Part shown: positions 31,179 to 39,075 of the stretch, one piece after another | Position numbering within the stretch: the first letter of the stretch is position 1 | Layout of the letters: each line of letters starts with the position of its first letter | From: Thalassobellus citreus | GTDB lineage: Bacteria > Bacteroidota > Bacteroidia > Flavobacteriales > Flavobacteriaceae | NCBI RefSeq assembly: GCF_044385915.1 | Contig: NZ_JBISCC010000129.1 | Location: 372,001-436,000 of the forward strand | Length of the DNA stretch: 64,000 nucleotides | Direction of reading: 5' to 3' | Notes under the pieces: generated by a model | The model's input: only the letters and a program-made list of their open reading frames with translations | Database searches by the model: none | Told to the model about the DNA's origin: nothing | Made by a program: the position numbers and the translations under genes

Positions 31179-32165
31179 ATGAAAAACAGAAGATTAGGGA
31201 GTAACGGATTTAATATAAGTGAGGTTGGTTTAGGTTGTTGGCAATTAGGAGCCGATTGGGGAAAAGACATCTCTAAAGAAAACGCTTTTAGTATTTTAAA
31301 CGAAGCTGTTAAAAATGGTATTACATTTTTTGATACAGCAGATGTTTATGGTGATGGAAAAAGTGAAGCTTTAATTGGTGAATTTTTAAAAACCTGCGAT
31401 AAGCCAATACATGTAGCTACAAAGTTTGGTAGAGCAGGAAATGCATATCCAGATAAATATTCAAAAGCAGTTTTAAGAAAAACTATTGAAGAATCAATAG
31501 AACGATTAGGAGTTAATTCAATAGATTTATTACAACTTCATTGTATTCCTACTCAATATTTAAGAGATGGTGATATTTTTGATTGGTTGCGCGAATTACA
31601 ACAAGAAGGCTTAATAAAACATTTTGGAGCAAGTGTAGAAACTGTTGAAGAAGGTTTAATTTGTATGGAACAAGAAGGCTTATTATCACTACAAGTTATT
31701 TTTAATGTATTCCGTCAAAAATTAGTAAACGAATTATTTCCAAAAGCAGAAGAAAAAGGCGTTGGTATTATTGTGCGTTTACCATTAGCTAGTGGCTTAC
31801 TTACTGGAAAATTTAATGCTGAAACTATTTTTCCAGAAACCGATCATAGAAATTTTAATAGAAATGGAGAATGTTTCAATGTTGGTGAAACTTTTGCAGG
31901 TCTACCATTTGAAAAAGGATTAGATATTGTAGAAAATATTAAAAAAGATATTTTACCAAGTGATTTGTCTATGGTACAATTGGCATTACGATGGATTTTA
32001 GATCATGATGCTGTGAGTACTATTATTCCTGGTGCAAGTTCAACAAATCAAGTCATTTCAAATGCTGAAGTTTCTAATTTAGATGTTTTGTCTTCTGAAA
32101 CACATGAGGCTTTAATTCATTTATATAAAACAACTATTCATAGTGAAATTCGTGGTGGATATTAA
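31179..32165 (+). CDS. Aldo/keto reductase
   Basis: A 328-residue NAD(P)H-linked aldo/keto reductase with the TIM-barrel fold. The catalytic tetrad is seen as Asp52 (FFDTADVYG), Tyr57, Lys82 (VATKFG) and His121 (LLQLHC). The cofactor end carries IIPGASSTNQVISNAE. Start placed at 31179 (MKNRRLGSNG), which is the family's normal start. It precedes the GH43 and DUF5060 genes by 75 bases on the same strand and may reduce a sugar released there. Alternatives include a general aldehyde reductase. Confidence 0.92.
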   Translation: MKNRRLGSNGFNISEVGLGCWQLGADWGKDISKENAFSILNEAVKNGITFFDTADVYGDGKSEALIGEFLKTCDKPIHVATKFGRAGNAYPDKYSKAVLRKTIEESIERLGVNSIDLLQLHCIPTQYLRDGDIFDWLRELQQEGLIKHFGASVETVEEGLICMEQEGLLSLQVIFNVFRQKLVNELFPKAEEKGVGIIVRLPLASGLLTGKFNAETIFPETDHRNFNRNGECFNVGETFAGLPFEKGLDIVENIKKDILPSDLSMVQLALRWILDHDAVSTIIPGASSTNQVISNAEVSNLDVLSSETHEALIHLYKTTIHSEIRGGY

Positions 32166-32240
32166 TATTTAAGATAAAGTTATTTTCATTTAATATATTC
32201 GTAACAACCAATTAAAAACCAACCAAAGACTATAATAATT

Positions 32241-33179
32241 ATGAATAGATTTTCATTGTCAGCTATCTGTTTTTTATTAGGGAGTCAAGTTTTTTCTCAA
32301 AACCCATTTATTACACATATGTATACTGCCGATCCCTCAGCCCGGGTTTTTAACGATACATTGTATGTTTACCCATCTCATGATAAAGACGATGCTGTAA
32401 AATTTACTATGGAAGATTGGCATGTGTTTTCCACTACTGATATGGAAACATGGACAGACCACGGTAAAGCATTTTCTTTAGATAACCTTAATTGGGCAAG
32501 TTCTCAGGCTTGGGCACCAGATTGCATCAAGAGAAATGGTAAATATTATTTTTATTATCCTGTAGAGCATAGTAAAATTGGTGTTGCCGTTGGTAATAAA
32601 CCCACAGGTCCATTCGTAGATCCGTTAAGTAAGCCATTAATTCATACTAATACAGAAGGTGTGGTTTGTAATCGCGATTTTATTGATCCTGCTGTTTTTA
32701 TAGATGATGACGGACAAGCTTATTTATATATGGGGCAACTGGTTGTAAATGCTATAAAACTAAATCAAGATATGATTTCTTATGATGGAGAAGTTCATTT
32801 ATTAGAAGGAACCGATGATTTTTTTGAAGCCATTTGGATGCATAAATACAAAGGCAAATATTATTTATCTTATGTAGGCGAAAGTGGTGAGATTAAATAC
32901 GGAATGAGCAATAATCCGTTGGGGCCTTTTGAGTATAAAGGTGTTATTTTACCTAAAATGAATAGTGGTACAAATCATCATTCTATTGTTGAATATAAAG
33001 GGCAATGGTATATGTTTTATCATAATTCAGATTTGTATTATAAAAATAATCCAGATGTTGAACGTAAGTTTGGTTGGGGACATAAATCGAGTCCACATCC
33101 ATATCGAAGATCTATTTGTTTTGATAAACTATTTTATAATGAAGATGGAACCATAAAACCAGTCATACCAACCAAATAA
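32241..33179 (+). CDS. Glycoside hydrolase family 43 protein
   Basis: A 312-residue exported protein. Residues 1-19 are a signal peptide ending VFSQN. The mature part is a single five-bladed beta-propeller of glycoside hydrolase family 43, whose members remove arabinose or xylose (or galactose) from plant or algal polysaccharide side chains. The three catalytic acids are all present in their usual context: Asp31 (TADPSARVF, general base), Asp149 (FIDPAVFIDDDG, pKa modulator) and Glu196 (FFEAIWMHKY, general acid). It stops 11 bases before the DUF5060 chimera. Substrate specificity cannot be assigned. Its last ~20 bases recur at 35267. Confidence 0.92.
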   Translation: MNRFSLSAICFLLGSQVFSQNPFITHMYTADPSARVFNDTLYVYPSHDKDDAVKFTMEDWHVFSTTDMETWTDHGKAFSLDNLNWASSQAWAPDCIKRNGKYYFYYPVEHSKIGVAVGNKPTGPFVDPLSKPLIHTNTEGVVCNRDFIDPAVFIDDDGQAYLYMGQLVVNAIKLNQDMISYDGEVHLLEGTDDFFEAIWMHKYKGKYYLSYVGESGEIKYGMSNNPLGPFEYKGVILPKMNSGTNHHSIVEYKGQWYMFYHNSDLYYKNNPDVERKFGWGHKSSPHPYRRSICFDKLFYNEDGTIKPVIPTK

Positions 33180-33593
33180 CTAAACACAAAATGAGAATTA
33201 CTTATTTAATTTTTTTAACCTTTGCTTTTGCAGTATTTAGTTGTGCAAAGCCAGAACCGCTAGAGCAAATTGGCTTGTATCGCACGTTCGAGAAAACTTT
33301 AGAGAATACCAATGTGTATGCTAATAAGTTTAATGATGTTCAATTGAATACAACTTTCATTTCACCTTCAGGAAAAACAACCGAGTTTTTTGGTTTTTTT
33401 GATGGAGATGGAAAAGGTGGAAGAGATGCATCTACAGGTAATATTTGGAAAATGCGTTTTATTCCGAATGAAATTGGCATATGGACATACAAATGGAGCT
33501 GGAGTGATGCGACTGAAGGCGGAAAAGCAAAGTTTGAATGCATTTCAGAAGAAGCAGGTAAAGGTGTTTTACAAGCTTATAAAGAAAATTCGA
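33158..33593 (+). repeat. 436-bp direct repeat, copy A (DUF5060 module)
   Basis: It begins in the last codons of the GH43 gene (ACCAGTCAT at 33158) and runs through the start, signal peptide and DUF5060 domain of the chimeric gene to 33593. It matches 35267-35702 without a gap at an offset of 2109, at about 90% identity by eye, with many synonymous changes. Confidence 0.9.
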
Positions 33594-35134
33594 TAGAAAT
33601 TAAAAGAGATACAACAATACTTATACAAAATGATACAACTAAGGTGTACACCTTCAATCCAGTAGAATGGAATATAAAGCAAGGGGTTGTAACTGATGCC
33701 GAAGCTTTAGAAAATACTAAAAATATTAATCTAGCACTGCTTGACTATAAGCAAACCGGTAAAGAAGTTTTTGAAATAGGAAGTTTAGATGCTTATTTTA
33801 AGGTAGATGTTTATAGTACAAATAGGCAAAAAAACACTAGAGTTTCAATAAAAATACCATCAAATACTCATTTTAAAATGAGTAGTGATACTTTTTTAAG
33901 AGTGCAACCAACAGCTGCTCCTGCTTATACTTTGTTATCTGCTACAAGAGAAGATAATGTGTTAATAACTGGGGGTAATTTAATTGGTGATAGATATGAG
34001 CATGATTATAGTCCTGTTAATGATGATAAAGGTCGTCAACGTAATGAGCATGGTTATGGTTTTTTAATTTGGTTTATTGGTACTCATAACGCAGTAGTTG
34101 ATGGAGTTTATACTTTTGGTTCTATAGGAGAAAATATATCTTGTCATGGTACAACTGTTAGAAATCGAGACGGAACTATTAAAATGGGTGAGCGTGAAAC
34201 TTATAATCTTCTAATAAAAAATTGTATTATTGATGAAGCAAGGAGAAATGGTATTAGTTGTTTAGATGGAACAAAAATAATTATAGATAACTGTGATTTT
34301 ATAAACACAGGAAAAGGTGAGCAAGCTTATGATGTTGAAGGTAATAGAATATTTAGTAGTTCGGGTACACCTCCATGTTATGCTATTGATTTAGAGGTTT
34401 ATAGGGAGCGAGATGATGATGGTACATTATTAGAAACATCTAAATTAACTGATATAGTAATAAAAAACTCTCATTTTACCGGTAGTGGTAAAGGTGATAT
34501 AGATTTATATACTGTTAGTAATGTTTTAATTGAAAATAATTATTTTGAAAGTTGGATAGCTAATATAGCGGCTAACGATATTATTATTAGAAATAACGTA
34601 TTTATAGGTAATAACAATACAGGAAAGACACCTTCTAAATATGCTATTCTTTTAAAATCTAACATAAATGATTTAGGAGAAGAAATGAACTATAATTATA
34701 AAATTTATAATAATTTAATTACAGGTTATTTTAATGCTTTTACGCTAAGTGGAGATAATTATGACGTTTATAATAATGTTATTTCAGATTTTCAATCAGG
34801 ATTAATGATAGGGGCTCTGTCTAATTCAAAAATACATGATAATGTTTATAATTCTTCATATGAATTAAGCTATGGGCTAAAGTCTAGAGCTACAAAGGCA
34901 GGAGTAAACACTGTAATATATAATGAAAAATTTAATGTAAATCACAGACCGATAGATTTTAGAAGATTTAATTCTGATGGTTTAAATCAATTAATAATTA
35001 AAGATTGTGTTTTTAACACATCAAATACTAATTTTAAGTTACATGTTACTGATTCAAATAATATATTATTTCAAAATATAACTACAAATACAGATTTTGA
35101 TTTAAAAGGATCTATTAATATAATTGTCGAATGA
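33191..35134 (+). CDS. Chimeric lipoprotein: DUF5060 module fused to a right-handed beta-helix
   Basis: A 647-residue exported lipoprotein (lipobox AVFSC, Cys18). Residues 1-134 are the DUF5060 module, nearly identical to the start of the downstream GH140-like protein. From residue 135 the sequence changes completely. It becomes a right-handed parallel beta-helix with many strand repeats such as NVLIENNYFESWI and DIIIRNNVFIGNN. Features include NVLITGGNLIGDRYEHDY and GENISCHGTTV, in the style of polysaccharide lyases, epimerases or GH28-like enzymes. No lyase family is recognisable. The DNA after the junction (33594 on) is even more AT-rich than its flanks. The gene looks like a recombination product; activity is unknown. 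Confidence 0.85.
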   Translation: MRITYLIFLTFAFAVFSCAKPEPLEQIGLYRTFEKTLENTNVYANKFNDVQLNTTFISPSGKTTEFFGFFDGDGKGGRDASTGNIWKMRFIPNEIGIWTYKWSWSDATEGGKAKFECISEEAGKGVLQAYKENSIEIKRDTTILIQNDTTKVYTFNPVEWNIKQGVVTDAEALENTKNINLALLDYKQTGKEVFEIGSLDAYFKVDVYSTNRQKNTRVSIKIPSNTHFKMSSDTFLRVQPTAAPAYTLLSATREDNVLITGGNLIGDRYEHDYSPVNDDKGRQRNEHGYGFLIWFIGTHNAVVDGVYTFGSIGENISCHGTTVRNRDGTIKMGERETYNLLIKNCIIDEARRNGISCLDGTKIIIDNCDFINTGKGEQAYDVEGNRIFSSSGTPPCYAIDLEVYRERDDDGTLLETSKLTDIVIKNSHFTGSGKGDIDLYTVSNVLIENNYFESWIANIAANDIIIRNNVFIGNNNTGKTPSKYAILLKSNINDLGEEMNYNYKIYNNLITGYFNAFTLSGDNYDVYNNVISDFQSGLMIGALSNSKIHDNVYNSSYELSYGLKSRATKAGVNTVIYNEKFNVNHRPIDFRRFNSDGLNQLIIKDCVFNTSNTNFKLHVTDSNNILFQNITTNTDFDLKGSINIIVE

Positions 35135-35266
35135 CTATAATAATTGAATTTCTGAATTTGTTTTATGAGACTTAAATTTAAACTAAAAAGTAATTAGATA
35201 AATAGTGATATTGATGTCTAAGTATATTTATGTATATTTTTATATAAATTATAAAGTTATTTCATA

Positions 35267-35702
35267 ACCAGTCATGCCAACCAAATAACTTACCACAAAA
35301 TGAGAATTACTTATTTAATTTTTTTAACCATTGCTTTTACCGCATTTAGTTGTGCAAAACCAGAACCTTTAGAGCAAATTGGTTTGCATCGCACGTTCGA
35401 GAAAACTTTAGAGAATACCAATGTGTATACTAATAAGTTTGCAGATGTTGAATTGAATACAACTTTCATTTCGCCTTCAGGAAAAACAACTGAGTTTTTT
35501 GGTTTTTTTGATGGCGATGGAAAAGGTGGAGGCGATGTTACTACAGGCAATATTTGGAAAATGCGTTTCATTCCAAATGAAATAGGCGTGTGGACATACA
35601 AATGGCATTGGAGTGATGCTACTGAAGGTGGACAAGCAAAGTTTGAATGTTCTTCAGTTAAAGCAGGTAAAGGTATTTTACAAGCCTACAAAGAAAATCC
35701 GA
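35267..35702 (+). repeat. 436-bp direct repeat, copy B (DUF5060 module)
   Basis: Second copy of the segment at 33158-33593. It includes a copy of the last ~20 bases of the GH43 gene immediately before the second start codon, showing that the duplication began inside GH43. The 1673 bases between the two copies contain the beta-helix module and a 132-base AT-rich spacer. Confidence 0.9.
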
Positions 35703-36958
35703 GGTGGTTTGCTTATAATGGAGAAGAACCTGTTTGGTTAAAATCGTATTATGAAAGTGGTCATGGCTCTATTGCACAGCCTTTAGATTGGGTTACAGAA
35801 AATGTATACCAACCTATGATAGATCATGGGTATAATCATTTACAAGTTAATTGGCTATTATCTTTATGCTGTTTCGAGCAATATTATCATGATGGACCAG
35901 AACCAACAACGCAAGACTTAACATTGTATAAAGAAGGCAAAGCATCAAGTACCATGCGTTTAGATGTCTGGAAACTTATGGAAAACCATGTAGAATGGTT
36001 AAATAACAAAAACATAGGCTTACACATGTTTCTTGGTTTTGATGGCAGTAGAAATGATGGCCCAAAATGGACAAGTTTAAGTGATGCTGAAAAAGATTTT
36101 TATGTACGTTATGTAGTTGCCAGATTAGCACCTTATGCAAATATTGCAGGTTGGGGCTATGTTTGGGAAGTTCCGGGAGACAGACAAGAAGAAGAACTTG
36201 GTTGGGCACAATTAGTTAAAAAATACGATGTGTTTAATCATTTACGTACTTATGAAGATGAGTACCCCATTAATAACGAATACCATCGTGAAGCATACAA
36301 TTTTGCTGCTATAGAAAATCATTATATATTTTCTGAAGAACGGGATATAGATAGACCTTATTGGAAAGAGCCTTGGACACATCATGAGGCATGTTTAGCT
36401 GGCTATGTTCCTGGAAAACCTGTATATATGATTGAAGGAAACGCACTATGGAGACGTTTTTGGCAGAAACGCACAAAGGCAACCTTAGACGATTTACGTC
36501 AAGCAGCTTGGGCATGTGTCACTGCTGGTGCTTCTTTTAATTGGTGCGGACAAGCAGGCGAAGATGAGCTGGTCGCTTTTGGTCCTGAAGGTTTACCGTT
36601 TTTTAAAGATGATAATCCGTACTTAGCGTCTACTTTAGAATTAGATATTTTAAGTGATGTCATGATGAATGAGATTATATTTCACAAGATGAATCCAACG
36701 GATGCTTTACTATCTAATCATGATGCTAAAAAAGTGTGGTGTTTATCTGAAAACGGAAACCAATACTTAGTGTTTACAACAAGTGGAAATCCGTTTGATT
36801 TACAATTAGAAGCAGGTGATTATAAAAATGCTATTTGGTTAGATGCTAAAACAGGTAATAAAACAACTTTAGATGCTATTTCTATACCCAATAACGAATC
36901 TGTTACTTTTACAGCACCAAATACTTTAACCGATTGGGTTTTGATTGTTAAGAAATAA
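35300..36958 (+). CDS. DUF5060-DUF4038 glycoside hydrolase (GH140-like) lipoprotein
   Basis: A 552-residue exported lipoprotein (lipobox TAFSC, Cys18). Residues about 19-134 are the DUF5060 immunoglobulin-like domain. Residues about 137-460 are a DUF4038-type TIM barrel: ENPRWFAYNGEEPVWLKS opens it, GWGYVWEVPGD (about 291-301) carries a likely acid/base glutamate, and VYMIEGNALWRRF (about 375-387) the likely nucleophile. The C-terminal domain (about 465-550) is a beta-sandwich like the putative collagen-binding domain that follows DUF4038. Family GH140 (apiosidase) is the closest named relative I recall. It is the intact version of the chimera's N-terminus. Confidence 0.85.
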   Translation: MRITYLIFLTIAFTAFSCAKPEPLEQIGLHRTFEKTLENTNVYTNKFADVELNTTFISPSGKTTEFFGFFDGDGKGGGDVTTGNIWKMRFIPNEIGVWTYKWHWSDATEGGQAKFECSSVKAGKGILQAYKENPRWFAYNGEEPVWLKSYYESGHGSIAQPLDWVTENVYQPMIDHGYNHLQVNWLLSLCCFEQYYHDGPEPTTQDLTLYKEGKASSTMRLDVWKLMENHVEWLNNKNIGLHMFLGFDGSRNDGPKWTSLSDAEKDFYVRYVVARLAPYANIAGWGYVWEVPGDRQEEELGWAQLVKKYDVFNHLRTYEDEYPINNEYHREAYNFAAIENHYIFSEERDIDRPYWKEPWTHHEACLAGYVPGKPVYMIEGNALWRRFWQKRTKATLDDLRQAAWACVTAGASFNWCGQAGEDELVAFGPEGLPFFKDDNPYLASTLELDILSDVMMNEIIFHKMNPTDALLSNHDAKKVWCLSENGNQYLVFTTSGNPFDLQLEAGDYKNAIWLDAKTGNKTTLDAISIPNNESVTFTAPNTLTDWVLIVKK

Positions 36959-36970
36959 AAAAAAACGAAA

Positions 36971-37064
36971 ATGTTGTGATGTTTCAGTCATTCCTCTTTT
37001 CGACAAGACAAACGTATGGTTTTACATTATCGAGTCATTTCTGCTTTAGGAGGAATTGTATAAA
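36971..37064. repeat. Decayed copy of the 107-bp repeat family
   Basis: Diverged match to the repeats at 41252 and 41374: AGACAAACGTATGG followed by ATCGAGTCATTTCTGCTTTAG and GGAATTGTATA. It lies between the GH140-like and phosphatase genes. Confidence 0.5.
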
Positions 37065-37133
37065 AATCAAAAAAAACATTTTAGTGACATTGATTTAATT
37101 AACTTTATCGCTTCAAATTTTAATATATAAATA

Positions 37134-38261
37134 ATGAAATTCATAAAGTATATTTTGTTCATTAGTATCATTGCTTTTTGTTCTTGTAAGCCTACCGAAA
37201 CGTTAACAGAAACCAAAAAGAATACACCTAAAAACGTCATTCTTTTAATAGGTGATGGTACTGGTTTGTCACAGGTGTCTTCAGCTTTTTATTTTAAAGA
37301 AACAGCGCCTAATTATGGTCGTTTTAAACATATTGGATTAATTAATACGTCTTCTTCTAGTCATGATATTACTGACTCTGCAGCTGGAGCTACGGCCTTT
37401 GCAGCTGGTGTAAAAACATATAATGGGGCCATTGGTGTTACTAAAGATTCAACAGAGGTAACCTCCTTGGTCGAAATTGTATCACCATTACAGATTAAAA
37501 CTGGTGTTATATCTACATCATCTTTAACGCACGCAACACCTGCTAGTTTTTTAGCACATGCTTTAAGTAGAAATTTTGATGAAGAAATTGCCTCAGATAT
37601 AGTAGAATCTGATATTGATTTTCTTGCTGGTGGTGGAATTAAGTTTTTTAATAAAAGGAAAGACGAAAGAAATCTTTTTGATGATTTAACGGCTAAATCA
37701 TTTAAAATTGACACAACAGCTTTGGGTAGTATTGAAAGTATAAAATCGGCATCAAAGTTTGCATATGTATTGGGTGAAAAACATATGCCGGCAGTAGCAA
37801 AAGGAAGAGGTGATTTTTTACCTAATGCAACAGAACTTGGAATTCAATTTTTGAATAAAGATAATTCTAATTTCTTTTTAATGGTTGAAGGTTCTCAGGT
37901 AGATTGGGGCGGACATGCTAACGATAGCGATTTTCTTATTTCAGAATTAATAGATTTTGATAATGCTATTGGAAAAGCACTAGATTTTGCCAAACGCGAT
38001 GGGAATACTTTAGTTATTGTAACTGCCGATCACGAAACAGGAGGATTTACGCTGGCATCTACAAAGAAAAAAGATGAAGACGGCAAAGAATATAGCGATT
38101 ATAACGATATTACTCCAACATTCTCTACAGGAGGGCACTCAGCAACTCTAATCCCTGTATTTGCTTATGGTCCAGGAGCTGAAGAATTTATTGGTGTGTA
38201 TCAAAACAATGAGATTTTTCATAAAATATTAAGGGTTACTAACTGGAAACCTAAGAACTAA
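37134..38261 (+). CDS. Alkaline phosphatase (PhoA family) lipoprotein
   Basis: A 375-residue exported phosphomonoesterase. The signal peptide ends in FCSCK, with Cys16 or Cys18 as lipobox cysteine. Metal and active-site motifs are Asp41 (LLIGDGTGLS), the nucleophile Ser82 in ITDSAAGATAFAAG, WGGHANDS (about 259-266), and TADHETGGFTLAS with metal histidine. A final STGGHSATLIPVFAYGPGAE matches the third metal site. Length is shorter than E. coli PhoA (471 aa), typical for the Bacteroidota branch. It is the last gene of the glycan locus and may remove phosphate from sugar esters, but it could equally serve phosphate scavenging. Confidence 0.92.
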   Translation: MKFIKYILFISIIAFCSCKPTETLTETKKNTPKNVILLIGDGTGLSQVSSAFYFKETAPNYGRFKHIGLINTSSSSHDITDSAAGATAFAAGVKTYNGAIGVTKDSTEVTSLVEIVSPLQIKTGVISTSSLTHATPASFLAHALSRNFDEEIASDIVESDIDFLAGGGIKFFNKRKDERNLFDDLTAKSFKIDTTALGSIESIKSASKFAYVLGEKHMPAVAKGRGDFLPNATELGIQFLNKDNSNFFLMVEGSQVDWGGHANDSDFLISELIDFDNAIGKALDFAKRDGNTLVIVTADHETGGFTLASTKKKDEDGKEYSDYNDITPTFSTGGHSATLIPVFAYGPGAEEFIGVYQNNEIFHKILRVTNWKPKN

Positions 38262-38342
38262 GCTTTCAACATTAATATAAACACTTTACCAGTCTTGATA
38301 AATTAAAAAAAGGATGATTGGTTAATAACTTTAGGAGATTAA

Positions 38343-38960
38343 ATGGATAATATTTTATCATTTTCATTTACAGTATTTACAGGTTTTTTCGCTATTACAA
38401 ATCCAATTTCTAATATGACGATATTTATGTCGTTGGTTGGAGATTCCGATGAGAAGACTAAGCGAGATATTAGTAGAAAAGCTGCTTTTGTGGCTTTTAT
38501 AATTGTGGTGCTTTTTGTTGTTTTAGGAAACTTTATTTTTCAATTTTTTGGTATAACCATTCCAGCTTTTAAGATAACAGGTGGTATTTTAATTTTTTAT
38601 GTTGGTTTTGAAATGTTGGAGTCTAAAAAATCAAACGTTAAGCATTTAAACAAAACGAATATAGATGAAGATATTGCTATTTCTCCATTGGCTATACCCA
38701 TTATTGCGGGGCCAGGTACTATTGTAACCGCTATGAATTTTGTGTCTAATGCTAATTTTATTAAAATAGGCATCGTTATTTTAATTTATGCTATTATGTG
38801 TTTTTTAAATTATACGGCCTTTAATTTAAGTGATTTTATTGTTAAAAAACTTGGCAGAAATGTAATATCTGTAATTGGTAAAATTATGGGGCTTATTATT
38901 GCTATTATTGGTACCAACATGATAATTCAAGGCTTAAAAATTTCTTTTAATTTGGTGTAG
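38343..38960 (+). CDS. MarC-family membrane protein
   Basis: A 205-residue integral membrane protein of the MarC (UPF0056) family with six hydrophobic segments (about 5-25, 42-62, 68-85, 115-135, 140-160, 175-198). Family features are NPISNMTIFMSLVGD near the N-terminus, FGITIPAFKITGGILIFYVG, and AIPIIAGPGTIVTAMNF. These proteins are unassigned transporters; a role in multidrug resistance has not held up. The gene begins 81 bases after the phosphatase on the same strand. Nothing in the sequence indicates a substrate. Confidence 0.93.
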   Translation: MDNILSFSFTVFTGFFAITNPISNMTIFMSLVGDSDEKTKRDISRKAAFVAFIIVVLFVVLGNFIFQFFGITIPAFKITGGILIFYVGFEMLESKKSNVKHLNKTNIDEDIAISPLAIPIIAGPGTIVTAMNFVSNANFIKIGIVILIYAIMCFLNYTAFNLSDFIVKKLGRNVISVIGKIMGLIIAIIGTNMIIQGLKISFNLV

Positions 38961-39005
38961 CTAAAAATTTGATTCTCTGGGCTGGGTACTAAATTTTTAT
39001 GAGGC

Positions 39006-39035
39006 GTGTTCTGCGATGTCTTAATCGCACCTCAT
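39006..39035. repeat. Short fragment of the 107-bp repeat family
   Basis: GTGTTCTGCGATGTCTTAAT plus the next ten bases aligns with the start of the copy at 41252, with about 25 of 30 matches. It lies between marC and the transglutaminase gene. Confidence 0.5.
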
Positions 39036-39075
39036 TTTTATATAATTAATAAAGGTACTTTAGGAAAATCTATAA

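Noticed and set aside
33158..35702. Insertion sequence or transposon as the cause of the 436-bp repeats
   Set aside because: No transposase gene, terminal inverted repeats or target-site duplication are visible around either copy; the repeats are coding.
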